Positions 42,686 to 55,862 of a stretch of DNA of 64,000 bases are shown here, piece after piece. The notes under the pieces were generated by a model that saw nothing but the letters and a program-made list of their open reading frames with translations, was not told the DNA's origin and did no database searches. A program made the translations under genes and the position numbers. This stretch comes from Typha latifolia (taxonomy: Eukaryota > Streptophyta > Magnoliopsida > Poales > Typhaceae). The stretch is taken from the NCBI GenBank assembly GCA_019914945.1, contig CM034105.1, positions 1,488,001 through 1,552,000 on the forward strand, read 5' to 3'. How positions within the stretch are numbered: position 1 is the first letter of the stretch; every line of letters begins with the position of its first letter.

Positions 42686-43881
42686 GAAAGTGGCGACCCC
42701 CTCATTTCTTTCGCATTGGGTTCTCGTACGCCAAGTGGGCCCGTCGGTTTCCTTGTTTTTTCAAGTTCTTTTCATTTTACACCCCATATTATGTACTTAT
42801 TTTATTTTACGCCCCATATCTTCTCTCTTTCTAATTCAACCCTTGTTTTTTATTAGATCTTTACTAAGGCGCAGGGATTGAATTAAAAATACTTAAAAGA
42901 CAAGGAGACGACCGCAACGAACATGTTATACAGACTACAGAGCGGGAAATGAATCCGACCGATAAATTAATTGCAGCGCTGTACTGCTAAGCGCGGGAAA
43001 CGAGTACAGAGAAGGTATCGGGGAAACGCCTTTATCCTGAACCTTCGATTCCGTACGGTATATGACTTAGGCAAGTACTAATAAATGTGCATCCACGTCG
43101 GGAAACGTGGTGGAAACGACTTTTATTAGGTTTTGACTTTTGAGAGAGATAAAAATAGTCAATACCAATCCTATGAAACAATTCGCTAGATTGCCATTAA
43201 GATTATTGAGGCATTTGGCACCTAACAATGGTTACAATAATATAGCACTTATAATCACAATAACATTAGGATGTCTAAATTTTGTTAACTTAGCATACCT
43301 AATTTCGTATGCAATTGATGGGCAATTAATTAATTAATTAATTAATCTGAATTACTTAGAACCAATTGGGAACAAAGTCTCCACTCGAGTTCAGAAGAGA
43401 AGCCGAGTCACGACTTAATCAACTACGGCCTCACCGAGTCAGTGAATTTGGTTACGTGGAGAGTGACTTAAGGTCACCTCATCCTCTCGCCAATTAATTA
43501 ATTCTAGTTACTAACTTGGAAACTACATCGAGCACGAGGACGCTACGGAATCAACGGTCACGATGGTAGAGGAATGGAAATCAACGGCCCCGCCCACAGT
43601 ATGTGATGACGTTATTAATGTACTTGGAAAGGAAGTACTTCTACATAAATTAATTTTTATAGTTCTTTTATACAGGATGAGAAGAAGTACGAAGATATAT
43701 GATAACCTCATAAATTTATTCTGCGCATTTTATTATTCACCATTTGGGCAGTTGTTGGTAGGTAAACGGAGAAGAAATATCCAAACCACCAAAGTTTCGA
43801 TCGGAAGGGGAAGAAACGAGAGGAGTATAGGATTGCTCCGCTCTATTACCGATCGTCTTCCCTCCTCCGTGCTGCGATTTG

Positions 43882-43947
43882 ATGGCGAAGGAGGCGATTC
43901 AGGTTGTCGTGATCCGGACCGGTTCTTCTCGCGGGTTGAAGGTTTAG
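43882..43947 (+). other. Upstream ORF 1 in the DA2-like leader
   Basis: ATG to TAG encoding 21 residues beginning MAKEAIQVVV, 175 nt before the main ATG. Whether it is transcribed depends on the unmapped start site. Confidence 0.4.
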
Positions 43948-44017
43948 AGTTGGTCTTTGATTTGCTTTGTTGGTGTTTATTTTTTTCGTTTGTTTGGACG
44001 GTGGTTTGTCTATTGAG

Positions 44018-44038
44018 ATGAGGTTTTGGAAGAATTGA
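44018..44038 (+). other. Upstream ORF 2 in the DA2-like leader
   Basis: Encodes only MRFWKN then TGA, 83 nt before the main ATG. Close enough to lower initiation on the main frame if the transcript includes it. Confidence 0.4.
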
Positions 44039-44121
44039 AGGCCAAGGAAGGAGAAAGAAAGCAATCTTTTGCTCTCTTTTTTTCTCTCGTTTCTCGTATT
44101 TTTCGGATAATTATAGTCTTC

Positions 44122-47100
44122 ATGGGAAATAAAGTAGGTAAGGGGAGGCAAATGGTGGATGAGAAGTATACGAGGCCGCAAGGTCTCTACCAGCATCTTA
44201 ACATCGACGAGAAGAAATTGAGAAAGCTCGTCCTTTATTCCAAGATAGCGCCATGCTATCCAGGGAAAGATGATTGTGCTCCGGATCTGGAGGAGTGTCC
44301 CATCTGCTTTCTGGTATAACCTCTTCGGCAAGATTTTTTTTTTTCATATTGTTTTCATCCTAAAATATACGTTCCTACTCTTTATTGATTTTTGCAGCAT
44401 AAAGATGCGTAAATCCCTGTGACTAGAATTCGCTTATGTAATTTTTTGTAGTATTATCCGAGTCTTAATCGGTCAGTATGTTGCTCGAAAAGCATATGCA
44501 CAGGTACATATGAATATTTTGATGTCAGCAACTTTATACATATGGATGATTCGTGTAATTTAGTTTCTCCGGCTTATGATTTCTGCAGAGTGTTTTCTTC
44601 AGGTGAAACTGCCTCAATCGACTCGCTCTGCAAAGTATCCTTTTTCTCGTGTTCATTGTTTTGTTGTTAACTCCGATCATGGAAAGGAATTCTTACTTAA
44701 TTTATAAGATGCCCATTCTGTAAAACTACAAATTTTTCTGTGGAATATCGTGGTGTGAAGACAAAAGAGGAAAAGGGAATGGAACAACTTGTAAGTTTTG
44801 CAGAATTTATTTGTTTCTCTTATGGGAATTTATTGTTGCTTAATTCTGGGACCAAAACTTGATTGTTTAACTAGAAGTTCCTGTCTACGTGCAGGAGGAG
44901 CAGAGATTTATAGAAGCACAGATAAGGATGCAGCAGCAAGAGCTTCAAGATGAAGCAAAAAAGATGAAGAACAAAGAAGGTAAAAGTTCATCAAGAAGAA
45001 AACTATCTCTTTGCATTGTAATAGCTCGTTTTCAGGACTTCTGTGTATCTTGTTTAGCTTAACTTTTTCGAAGCTTTAGCATTGGTTACTTGGGACCAGA
45101 TTCAATTGGGTGATGTTGCATTTTACTTGACAGTGCCATCTCAAGGATACACAACACAAGGCAATCAGTTCGTTGCATGCCAGCCCTTGTGCCCTGTGCC
45201 AGAAAGCACATATCCTTCACCCTCTAGGCTGAGTTGGTTAGTGGTGGTTAATTTCCATAAACTTTTAACCTTCTGTTCTTCAAACTTTTATTAGTAAAAT
45301 TCCTATTGCACTGTGACAATGTTGTAAGTTGTAATGTTGCCCAGTAACAACAATGATTCTTTTGGTATGACATTTCATTACCCATGCATAAACCTTTCAA
45401 CACCTTATTCTTCTTATGTTCAAACATTTCCTTGCAAAGGCACATGCCCTTGTTGGTACGCAACCGATATACCAATGCATACCGCTGGCACAGCCTCATC
45501 CTGATGCCAAATGGACTTCTCTTACAATATATTATAGTTACATTATATAGTTTTTTCATCCTTGATTTAAGCCTAATCAATAATATTCTTTGTTTGCTAT
45601 AAAATTTTCTCATAAACTTTGATTGCATAATGGAATCCGGAAATCTGATATTAAAAGTCAAGAATATGTGACATAACATGTAATTACATGATCCGGAAAA
45701 GATACATGTTGATGTCCTAAATTACGACTGGATGATCAGGAACTACTAAAATGATATTATATCAGAAGGACAAAGTCTCCACATCAAATGGTCATGGGCA
45801 ACTAAAGTTTTTAATTGACTACAATGGTTTATGTCGCTATTATGAATCTATGACACATTTGCTCTTGGAATGAATGAGGCTTTAAATCTCGGTGGTTTTA
45901 CTAATGCCTCACATTTCTGTCATATTGTGCAACATTGTGATGTGTATGAACAATATGATGTACTGAATTGATAAAGGTTGGGTTGATATGGTTTAGGAGA
46001 ATTATGTTGTGGATTAGCATGCCAAGTAATGCAAAGATGAGGAACATTTTTTTTTTCTGCTACCATGTAAAATCCTACGCTTCTGCTAAAGTATCTCAGA
46101 TATTCAATATCATACTACCAGTTTAATATCCGGTTCTTGCATGTGCCTATGTCTCCATCTTCCTGTAGCTGTATACTTATTTTCCTACTGGATTCAAAAC
46201 ATGTATTTATATCATTGGCATGTTATGGACCAACAGGTTTGAATTTTATCAAACTTGAAACGCAGGGATGATAATTTCGATCCAGATCTGGAAGACATGA
46301 TGGTTAGGAAAGCAATCTGGCTTTCTATGCAGGTGATGCGAGTAAAACTTTCTCACCTAATATTTTAGGAGTTTTAAGCTGATGTTGACTTGAAATATTA
46401 TTCTGCAAATTAATCTGCAAGTGTTACCAACTAAAGCCCCTTTATAGATGGTGATAAATAGTTGACCGACAGTGCTTTCATTCTTCTGATGAATAAAGGG
46501 CGGGTTGATAGAGAAGTGTCTTGACAATGTCCTGAATCTCAGATGGAATATTATTGAGTCATTTAGCTGGAACATCGTGCCTTTTTTATTAAGTCTGTGT
46601 CAAACAGCTGGGTACGAATTATTCTTAGAGATCGCTTAAGATATGCAACAAATTTAACTTGGTTTTAAGATATACACCATGAGAATGTTATCATAAGTCG
46701 ACTTTTCTTTCTGGAAATTGGTATCAGGGGACTAAAAAGCTCTGGAATTTTATTTGTGCAACTTGGGATGAGAACAACATATTTAATAACCAGACACAAG
46801 GTTTTACTTATCATGTAGTTTGTAGAATATAAGGCATCTATTTTAGCGCAATTGATTGTCACTAGGTAACGATGATATTGCAAAGATTGCTTTGATATTT
46901 TCTTATGCCAGGTGAGTCATATCTCTGATCAAACATATATCATTGAGCAGGACAAAGAAGCTCTACGAAATCCATGCTACGAGAACAATGTTTTGCCATT
47001 GCCACCCTCCGAACACCACAATTTTCATGCAGTTACTCCTGCAGAATTATCTTCTGCTGGGTTTGCTTGTGGAGTTGAAGCTTTAGCTGCGCATCAGCAC

Positions 47101-47388
47101 ATGAACAGGGAACGTTCTGCCACCAATGGCAGTAATTCTTCGGCTTATAGCATGCTCAGACAGTCCGACAGCTTATCTCATCGAGATTTAAACATGACAG
47201 AGCATTTTTCACCAAAAAGCTGGGTTGAGGTATCACCGAGCAGTAGAAGTGAAATGACAGGAGTCGGGACAAGCTATGCAGACTCAAACACCACGGTAGA
47301 TGCTTCTGCAGACTACTTTCTTCCTGAGAGCTTCGAAGAGCAAATGATGCTGGCCATGGCTATTTCACTAGCAGAAGCTCCGAGCTAG
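44122..47388 (+). CDS. DA2-like RING-type E3 ubiquitin ligase with UIM-like motifs
   Basis: A 387-residue protein from eight exons: 44122-44313, 44452-44503, 44589-44634, 44709-44790, 44895-44979, 45074-45236, 46266-46332 and 46912-47388. It starts MGNK, a likely N-myristoylation signal, then [13 protein letters not shown], and a RING with [16 protein letters not shown] (Cys59, Cys62), [13 protein letters not shown] and [19 protein letters not shown] (Cys98, Cys101). Next comes the charged helix [20 protein letters not shown]. This is the DA2/GW2 superfamily of organ-size regulators. Two UIM-like helices are visible: [15 protein letters not shown] (ending at residue 229) and [16 protein letters not shown] (about 370-385). 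They make it closer to the longer DA2-like (SIP5-like) branch than to GW2 itself. Exon 8 could also start at 46951, removing 13 in-frame codons. The start was set at MGNK because the upstream frame has no ATG. Confidence 0.88.
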
Positions 47389-48004
47389 GACAAGCCCTCC
47401 TGGGCTAACATCACTGTTAGTGATAGATTCCCTGGTTGCAAGAATTTCCATTTATTTTTTTTCTTTCCTTTTCCTTGTACAGCTGTTATTCCTATAGTTA
47501 TTTCTTGGTCGGTTGTTTTACCATACATGTAATGTAAGCAAGAATATGGAAAAATAGGGGGAAAAAATTGTGGATATGAAATTGATTGGCCAGGTTAATA
47601 CAGTTGAGATGTTGATAGATGAAGAAAATGTGTGTGGTTTTTTCTATTATAAATGTAAAGTTCTCACACTATCCCGAATAAGGAAGGGCAGCATCATAAA
47701 CGCTCATTATTTAGAAGAATTAATTTATATATTCAACTTATGTATTGGGGCTACCATTTATATTTAGTCTATGATTAATCTACGGACTCTTATCAACTAA
47801 AAAAAATTGAAACAACATATACACTTGGAGTTGTACATGCATTTATATCCCAGTTCTTTAAATTGTAAGGTAAAGTGCAAAAAAGAAATGAGGCGACAAA
47901 GCCAAGTTATTCCAAAATTTAGCATTAAGTTTCAGAGCCAAATTGCTATGGCCAAACCACGTCTTTAGTTAAAAAGACCTAAAACTTTTTCCTGAGGTCA
48001 GATA

Positions 48005-48023
48005 GTCAACCAGACTGGTTGAC
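48005..48023. promoter_or_regulatory. Inverted pair of W-boxes
   Basis: GTCAACCA, 3-nt spacer GAC, TGGTTGAC: a perfect interrupted palindrome of two TTGAC W-box cores, followed by a third core (aggtcaaaa) near 48041. WRKY factors bind such cores. No promoter is adjacent, so function is doubtful. Confidence 0.4.
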
Positions 48024-48282
48024 CAAAGCCCTCCACTGAGGTCAAAATATGCTTGATATGTAATCCGGCCCAGGTGAGTTGGATGAATTGATCATTAGTT
48101 GGGGTCCAATGACCAGCTTTAGATCTAATTGAGAGAGTTAGTATTCATCCTTCCTTGCAGCTAAGTGGTTGGATACATGTGGAGTCATGGACTTGGGATT
48201 CGAGTAGCTAGAAGATTTTCAAATTTTACAAGCTTATAAACTTAAAAATTACAGAGGGAGGAAAATAAGAAATGAGAGCTTT

Positions 48283-48366
48283 TAGGAGGGGGAATTATAG
48301 GACTCCCATTTTCGCCATAGACCAGCTAATTCTAGCTGGAAGCCGATCGGAATGAGAGCTTTAAAG
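48283..48366. repeat. Short repeat shared with 15.35 kb, with internal hairpin
   Basis: Shares aggaggg..ataggactc and atgagagctttaa with 15350-15395. Here about 33 extra bases separate the blocks and include the hairpin ccagcta-attc-tagctgg at 48322-48339. Confidence 0.4.
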
Positions 48367-50179
48367 TTAAAAGAAACTGGAAGTTAAAAAGAGTTGAGGA
48401 AAGAAAAGTATCTTTGCTTTTTATGCAAGCGAAGAATTGAATGAGGGGGAAACCAATTATACCTTCTCATAAATGTATCATCAGATCCACATGGTGTAAA
48501 AGGGTACATTAATGACTCAAGTCAACGAAATATTACTCTCGAAAGGCTTTCATTAGTGTCTTCTGTGGATGCATTTCTTTTGTTTTGTTTTTCTTCTCAT
48601 GATCATAAATTGGGTCTTTATCTACTATCTAAAGTTTGTTAAGATTTATGTCAAAATTATGCTCCCTTAGATTATAACTCCAAATATACAAGCAGTACCT
48701 GTGTAGAAGAGGAGAGTACTCACACACCAATTAATTCTCTCCTACTACTTACAACTTACTTTAGCCAGCACAAAGATCAGACCATATTTAATGATGTTCT
48801 CTGAGATCACTCTGCAAACCTAACTTTATGAACTGTCGAGAAATTGATGAACTCTTTCTTTCCTCCATTATTGACATGGCCCTTAAGATTGTATTCTCTT
48901 TGGGTACATCTCACAGCCTGGTTTATGCTCCTGCCATCAACAAAGAGGGGTTCAGGTTCAGATCCTCAGAACAACATATCCTCCTCCCCACTCCCCACCT
49001 TAATCCTTCCGTGTTCCTTCCTGCCAGTTGAACGAAGCCCACACCATTCAAAGCACAAAATCTCAGCAGGCAATGCCATGCCTTAGAATTTATTTTGATG
49101 CAGATAATTAATGTAAAATTGTAAGGTCCCATATAATGTCCGGCCGACGTGCCAAAGGGGAGCAAAGGCGACCCCCACCACCCACCCTAAATACTTCAGA
49201 AACAGACGCCACGTTTTTCCCTTCTAGAAGTTCACTTTGATTGTCTGAGAATATACTCGAGATTATATCCTCGTGTGTATGAGTCACCATCAATCAATTG
49301 GATAGCGATTGTTAAAGTGAGCTCCAGTGAGCTGAGCTTAGAATATTATAAAGAAATTTTTTAGAAGAAGAAGAAGAAGAAGATTTAATTCGAGCTTAAA
49401 CCGAGTTGGAACCGAGTTTAATCGTTTTGATGGTTCCTAGGGATGGTGAGAGAGATTCTATGGTACAAAACTTTATACCTTTTGCTAATACTCTGCTCCT
49501 CCTTTGACCCACAGCCAGCTGGTTATTAGGTTGGGGTCCCACACCTCCCCCCAACTTCCCACACGCTATTCCTCCCCCCTGCCAGGCCCCACCCAGCCTT
49601 CTCTCTTTTCTCTGCATGGCTATTTGTTTTGGGACGCACCGCATCCATCATCTTTTATTGCAATCTTTATGGAAGGCTGAGCTAGTACTACTATGCCATA
49701 TCTAAAAAGGCATCCCTTTCTTTATTATATGTCCTATGGTCTCAATCTTCATGAAGGACCTTAGATTCTTTTCTCTTCCTTTTTTTTAATATTTGTTTGA
49801 AAAAGTAATTATGTTATAAAAAAAAAAAGCATAAAAATATCTCTTTTAGGTATTCAGACAGATACCAGGTCATCCCTATATTGAAATATCAATCATATCA
49901 CCTCGCATGTAATAGACTCCACCCAATTAGAAATAAAACTCAGAACTCTGCTCTTGTTACTAGCTCGGTTAGTCTTCCTAAAATTTGAAGGAAAGAAAAT
50001 TAAAGAAAAAAAAAATTAATAAATGAAAAATATCTAAAATAATGTGGCGCCATCTCAATGAGGGCAATTGCTTTGAAGACAAAAATTTTGGTAAGATTGA
50101 GGGAGTCGAACTTGAGTTGAGTAAGGAAACTTGATAGTTTTTTGCTTCAACATGCAATGCAATGCAATGGGTCACATGG

Positions 50180-50330
50180 CAAGGAGCACTAGTACCCAGC
50201 AAGAAAGGGATACCATCACGGCTCCCTAGTAATAAATCTCGACCAAGCCCTAGAGTTGGGTGAACCAAAAGTGCCATCAGTATTGATAAGGATGGACCCC
50301 GGTGGCGGACTTGCCAAGGAGTAAAAGGAG
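50180..50330 (-). pseudogene. Possible decayed RNase H-like fragment of a retroelement
   Basis: One minus-strand frame reads PPPGSILINTDGTFGSPNSR, then AWSRFITREP and a stop. This resembles the start of the plant RNase H-like domain (pattern: P-P-G, then N-x-D-G, then a G/R-rich strand). Neighbouring frames contain the continuation in broken form, so the reading frame is interrupted. No reverse transcriptase was recognised nearby. Confidence 0.35.
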
Positions 50331-51478
50331 CGCAATAACTAAGGGTTTGCAAGAAATGATTCGTTCATTACTGATGATATAACGAATAGCCAACCTAATG
50401 GAATAAAGAGAGTCAAAAAGATGCTTAAAGATGACCGACTTGTTAGCCCGCGTTTGAAGGGGTTATCAAATGTTAGGAGATATATACTGAGCTTGTATAA
50501 GCTTAACCTAAACAATACGAGGCCTATTAAGAAAGCCAAAAACTCTAGGCTCGACAAGTCCCTAAGACTGTAGATACCGAGATCACTCACCTTCAAAGGA
50601 AGTTGGCACTTTTCTCACTTAATAAAATGAAGTCCACACTCGGACTCCCCACCACCCTATAAGGCTGCTCTAACACACACATCTACTCGGTCAGTCACAT
50701 ATAGAGGAACGGAGAACGGGAGTATTGCTCATGGAAAACAATCCGGAGAGCGAGAACAGTGGACTTTAATAAGAGTGATTCTAACCGTGACAGAGGGTGG
50801 ACTTTTCTTTTCTTTTCCTTTTATAATATTCTCTTTTCTCTTTCTTGCAGTGGTCCAATGTTACAGTATCAAAAATAATGGCCACTTTATTTAATTTTTC
50901 CTCCACTCTTGGATGAGGACATGGCCACATGACCTAAAGCCAGAGGGGCTTTTTAACTATGTTTGTATGCAGGCAATAGATAAATAGTGTTAATAGTGAT
51001 AGGCTCTGCACATGAACCTCAAAAGAATCGAAAGTGCTTTTAGAAATGTACTGTGAAAAGGATTGAAGTTCTAAAATATATTAAAACTTAGATATTTGTG
51101 CACCACAGTAGCCTGTAGATACTATTAGAATCAGCTATTTATTCACTTTGAGAGAGAGAGAGAGAGAGAGTACAAGTGCTCAATAGAGCAATCGAATATT
51201 GTCAATCTATTCACCATGAGAAGAAGCTCACACCACTCACAACCTCAGCAGTCCTGTATCGCTGTATGAGAAGACGCAACAAAGGAGAGGAGGGAGTAAA
51301 AAGGAAAAACACTAGAAAAGGGGGAGGAGGAGGATAAAAGAACCTTTTTGTTTCCTTTTCGGGTAACTATGGCTAACACCAAGGCAGTGGTCACCTTTCC
51401 GAAGACAACCTTTTTGACCATCTTTGGCCCAAATTAGGAAATCCAAAGTCGTCAAAATGTCAGCAATGACCCTCCCTC

Positions 51479-52695
<1,217 letters not shown>

Positions 52696-52843
52696 CGCTT
52701 TAGAGCTAAGGAAACAGAGCAAAAACAGAGGAAAGGTGTAATGAGCAAGCTTGAAGTCGCTTAAGAGACTCAAAGCGGTGCAGTTTTTTGTAATATCTAA
52801 ATAGAACAGAACCGACCTTGCTATGGGGATAGCGAGACAAGGG

Positions 52844-52862
52844 GAGAGAGAGAGAGAGAGAG
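52844..52862. repeat. (GA)n tract in the GA2ox 5' leader
   Basis: About nine GA units between the TATA box and the start codon, so probably transcribed as CU repeats in the 5' UTR. Confidence 0.9.
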
Positions 52863-52910
52863 GAGGGGTTTTAGACTTCGAACTTTGAATTAGGGAATAT
52901 GTGACTCCTC

Positions 52911-52918
52911 TTTATATA
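52911..52918 (-). promoter_or_regulatory. TATA box of GA2ox
   Basis: TATATAAA on the minus strand, 216 bp upstream of the ATG, predicting a start site near 52885. No ATG lies between it and 52695. Confidence 0.65.
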
Positions 52919-52963
52919 GAACTCAAAAGCTAGAAGGCTAGAATCCACCTGGAGGGGTAAACA

Positions 52964-52966
<3 letters not shown>

Positions 52967-53044
<78 letters not shown>
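52967..53044. repeat. (AG)39 microsatellite in the GA2ox promoter
   Basis: A perfect 78-bp AG run starting about 50 bp upstream of the GA2ox TATA box, the longest simple repeat in the window. GAGA-type repeats are bound by plant BBR/BPC factors. Confidence 0.98.
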
Positions 53045-53047
<3 letters not shown>

Positions 53048-55359
53048 GACAATAACAAAATGAACTCTTCTTTTCTAATGGTGGAAACTATGTGATGCTA
53101 ATAGTCTCTAACGAGAGTGGTAAGTTCGTGTCACCTTGGAAATAAAGCTAAGGTGGTCATTAATTTATCCCACTTCCTCTTCCCATATCTCGCACTATCA
53201 TTTCATGATCACTTCATTAAATTGAGAGGAATGTTCTACGAAGTGGAGGCAAACTGGAATCGATCTGTGATTTCAATTTTTTTCTTTTTTCCTTCTTTCC
53301 TTTTTTTATCTTCCCTTCCCCCCTCTCTCTTTTGGCATTAAAGTGGGATGGAGACTGCCCAGTGCTTACACCTCCTAGCTTTTTATTTTGTCTTGATGAT
53401 GGAGAATGAATGCCTTTCAATAGATTATTGAGCTTCTATATCATTTCGAATATTTTGGATATTTTTGCTTCACATATTTATTGGGCCACTGCTCCTTTAT
53501 TATCTCTTTCTTTTCTTTCTTAAGGTGGCCTAACGACGATATCGACGCGAACTGATGATCTCCTTTAATATATTGTGAAAAGCTAGTGTTGGTGAAAGAC
53601 TAAACTTCTTACTCATACTAGACTATGGTTTTCTATATAATATATATATATATATATATGTATATGAATGTATGTACGTATGTATGTATAGGGAAGATAG
53701 TGCACCTGGCAAGGGTGAGGTAATTAAAGGTGGCGCATCACATCATGCAGCCCCCACGATGTAACAGAATTCCTGTTGAAATATCATCAGCCATCACTCA
53801 TTTTGAGTGCATTGCATCTGTTCTTCGGACCCCCTTTCGTCCCTGAACAAAAGACTGTCACAATTAGATTCCCCCCTTATCTAAAATTACAGTATACATA
53901 TCTATAGTCTATGAACATTCTTTGTTCCACGGGAGAAATTCATTCATCAAATTGCTGCAGCTACGGTTGGCTATCTGTCGATCAGGCAGAGGCTTGTTGT
54001 TTAGTTTGGTTGTACTGGAGAGATAAAGAAAGTACTTAGTCTTAGTGAAATAAGATTTGACGCCACTCTTAGAATTGACCTTAAAGCTTGTGCTATTAGA
54101 TGAAAACTCAAGTCTTTATATAAATTCTTTTGCTTTTTTTTTCCTCCTTTTACTCAATAATTTTTCTCTCCACGTGCGAATCCAACATCACCAACTCTCT
54201 CAAACCTAATCTACTGTTCTTAACTAAGTCTTGTATTCAATTTCTCTTTCGGTCACCTACCGGTCTATCTCTTGCTCTTCATGGGTTATCATAAACTCAC
54301 TCATTTGATCTTCACATATTAATTCTATGCACATTTGTTTTAAATAAGGACTAAAATTTAACCAAGTTTGCACACTAATTTTAAGTGTCCGAACCCAACC
54401 CAAGACCTTAGCACCATCCGTTGAACTATGTCACCACTACTGTGTAACTATGACCCATCTATAGGAGACAGCATGTTCATTAAATTTAGTTGCATCGAAT
54501 CACTTTGAATAGCCTAGGATTGTCGAACAAATAAAAGAGTCCTAGTCTAAGTAAAACAGAGTTTGATGTAAATTTTAGAACCCAATTTAACCTCAGAATT
54601 TATCTATCTCTTCTAAAGATCGTGATTCTTAATGAAACAGAGAGCGAGAGAGAAGGTTTCTGCTAAATACCAAAAAAAGTGTTAGATAGATCTATCTCTT
54701 GTGTGTTAACCTTGTGGCAAATTTAAAGGAGATTGGTGGATAGGGTAAGGCTGAGCTAGCTGACAGATATGTATATATTTATAGAGGTAGGCTTAGGTGG
54801 AAGCCAGTACAGCTACAGCGATGACACGTGACTAATTGCCATCTCAGTCCTTTCCTCTGCTTTTGTATTAATCCCATGTTGCTTCCTTATCTCAAAAATC
54901 ATCCTCGACCTTGCACATCATTCATTCTTCAGGAAAATGATGCAATTCCACTGCTACTCTTCTGCGTGATCTTGTAGAACAGTTTGCCGACGCATCATCT
55001 CAGCCACCAAAGCAAAGCAACGCAACAACACATAAGAGACTAAGTTAGGGACACTAAGTGGTTCCTGCTCTTAAAATGAATCGAGCTCTAAATCAGTTAA
55101 TAGTTTGATAAGTTGAGATTGGAAGTAGTTAAGTTGCTATAAGCTTAATCTGTAGCAATTTTGATATTGTAAACACATGATTACAGTAAATATTACTTAC
55201 TATGTTATCAATTAATTCTTATATCTTGACAGTTGGATCGTGTTTTATTGAGGTTTAAAATTGCGTATCGATATCTGGCTTATAAGGAGAAGTCGACCCT
55301 CTCTAATTAACAAGGAGACGACGGGAGAGAGGAAAACACTTTGGAGAAGGGGACGGGGA

Positions 55360-55740
55360 ACGCCGCTATAGGAAAAGTCCCTGCGGTCATCCGACGGTCC
55401 TCTTTGATCCGCCCATGTCGACGGGAGCATCGCGATTCGTGTCGCCTCAAGCCGCTTTTCCCAACCCGAGAGCGGAACCTAGTCTTCGGGACCACCTCAC
55501 ACGCTTAGCTCCACGTCGCCGCTCCTCGCTCGAGGTGCCACGTGGTCTCCCATCCGCGCCAATCCCGACCCATACGGCCCGTCCCCCCCATCCGCCTCCC
55601 TCACATGCCACCGTTGCCGGGTTGACGTGGCCGCTTGCTAGGCCCTCCTCTTTGTTGTCGGCGGAGGGCGTGACGTGGTTCGCTGGTTGCCTCGTACGGC
55701 TGTCGGCATGTTATTGGCCCAGCAGAGGAGACCGTTAGAG
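55360..55740. promoter_or_regulatory. Orphan GC-rich promoter-like island
   Basis: About 380 bp of markedly GC-rich sequence in AT-rich surroundings, with a G-box (gccacgtggt near 55543) and several ACGT cores (ttgacgtggcc, gtgacgtggtt, tccacgtcgcc). A (CT)30 tract follows on the plus strand, a combination common at plant transcription starts. No recognisable gene begins here. The 107-codon ORF across it looks non-coding. Confidence 0.3.
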
Positions 55741-55799
55741 TATAGTTTCCCGCCATTTCTTTTTTTTTTTTTCCTTTTCTTTTCTTTTTTCCTTTTTTC

Positions 55800-55802
<3 letters not shown>

Positions 55803-55861
<59 letters not shown>
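55803..55861. repeat. (CT)30 microsatellite
   Basis: A 59-bp CT run preceded by about 50 bp of T-rich pyrimidines. Confidence 0.98.

Positions 55862-55862
<1 letters not shown>

Larger units (their letters stand above)
42686..44121. other. Divergent promoter region, NOT4 / DA2-like ligase
   Basis: 1.4 kb separating two head-to-head genes that both encode RING ligases. It includes a (TTAA)5 run at 43325-43346 and GC-balanced sequence from 43800 that is probably the DA2-like 5' UTR, with two short upstream ORFs (43882-43947 and 44018-44038). The 152-codon open frame at 43563-44021 has no recognisable content. Confidence 0.5.
47389..51478. other. 4.1-kb intergenic region between DA2-like and GA2ox
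   Basis: It holds the DA2-like 3' UTR, a W-box palindrome (48005-48023), a repeat piece shared with 15.35 kb (48283-48366), (GAA)7 at 49363-49382, a possible decayed RNase H fragment (50180-50330, minus) and (AG)10 at 51150-51170. No intact gene was seen. Confidence 0.5.

Noticed and set aside
43563..44021. A 152-codon ORF before the DA2-like gene
   Set aside because: No recognisable content; it spans promoter and leader sequence.
55415..55738. A 107-codon ORF in the GC-rich island
   Set aside because: Open frames are expected by chance in GC-rich DNA; no signal peptide, domain or splice context supports it.
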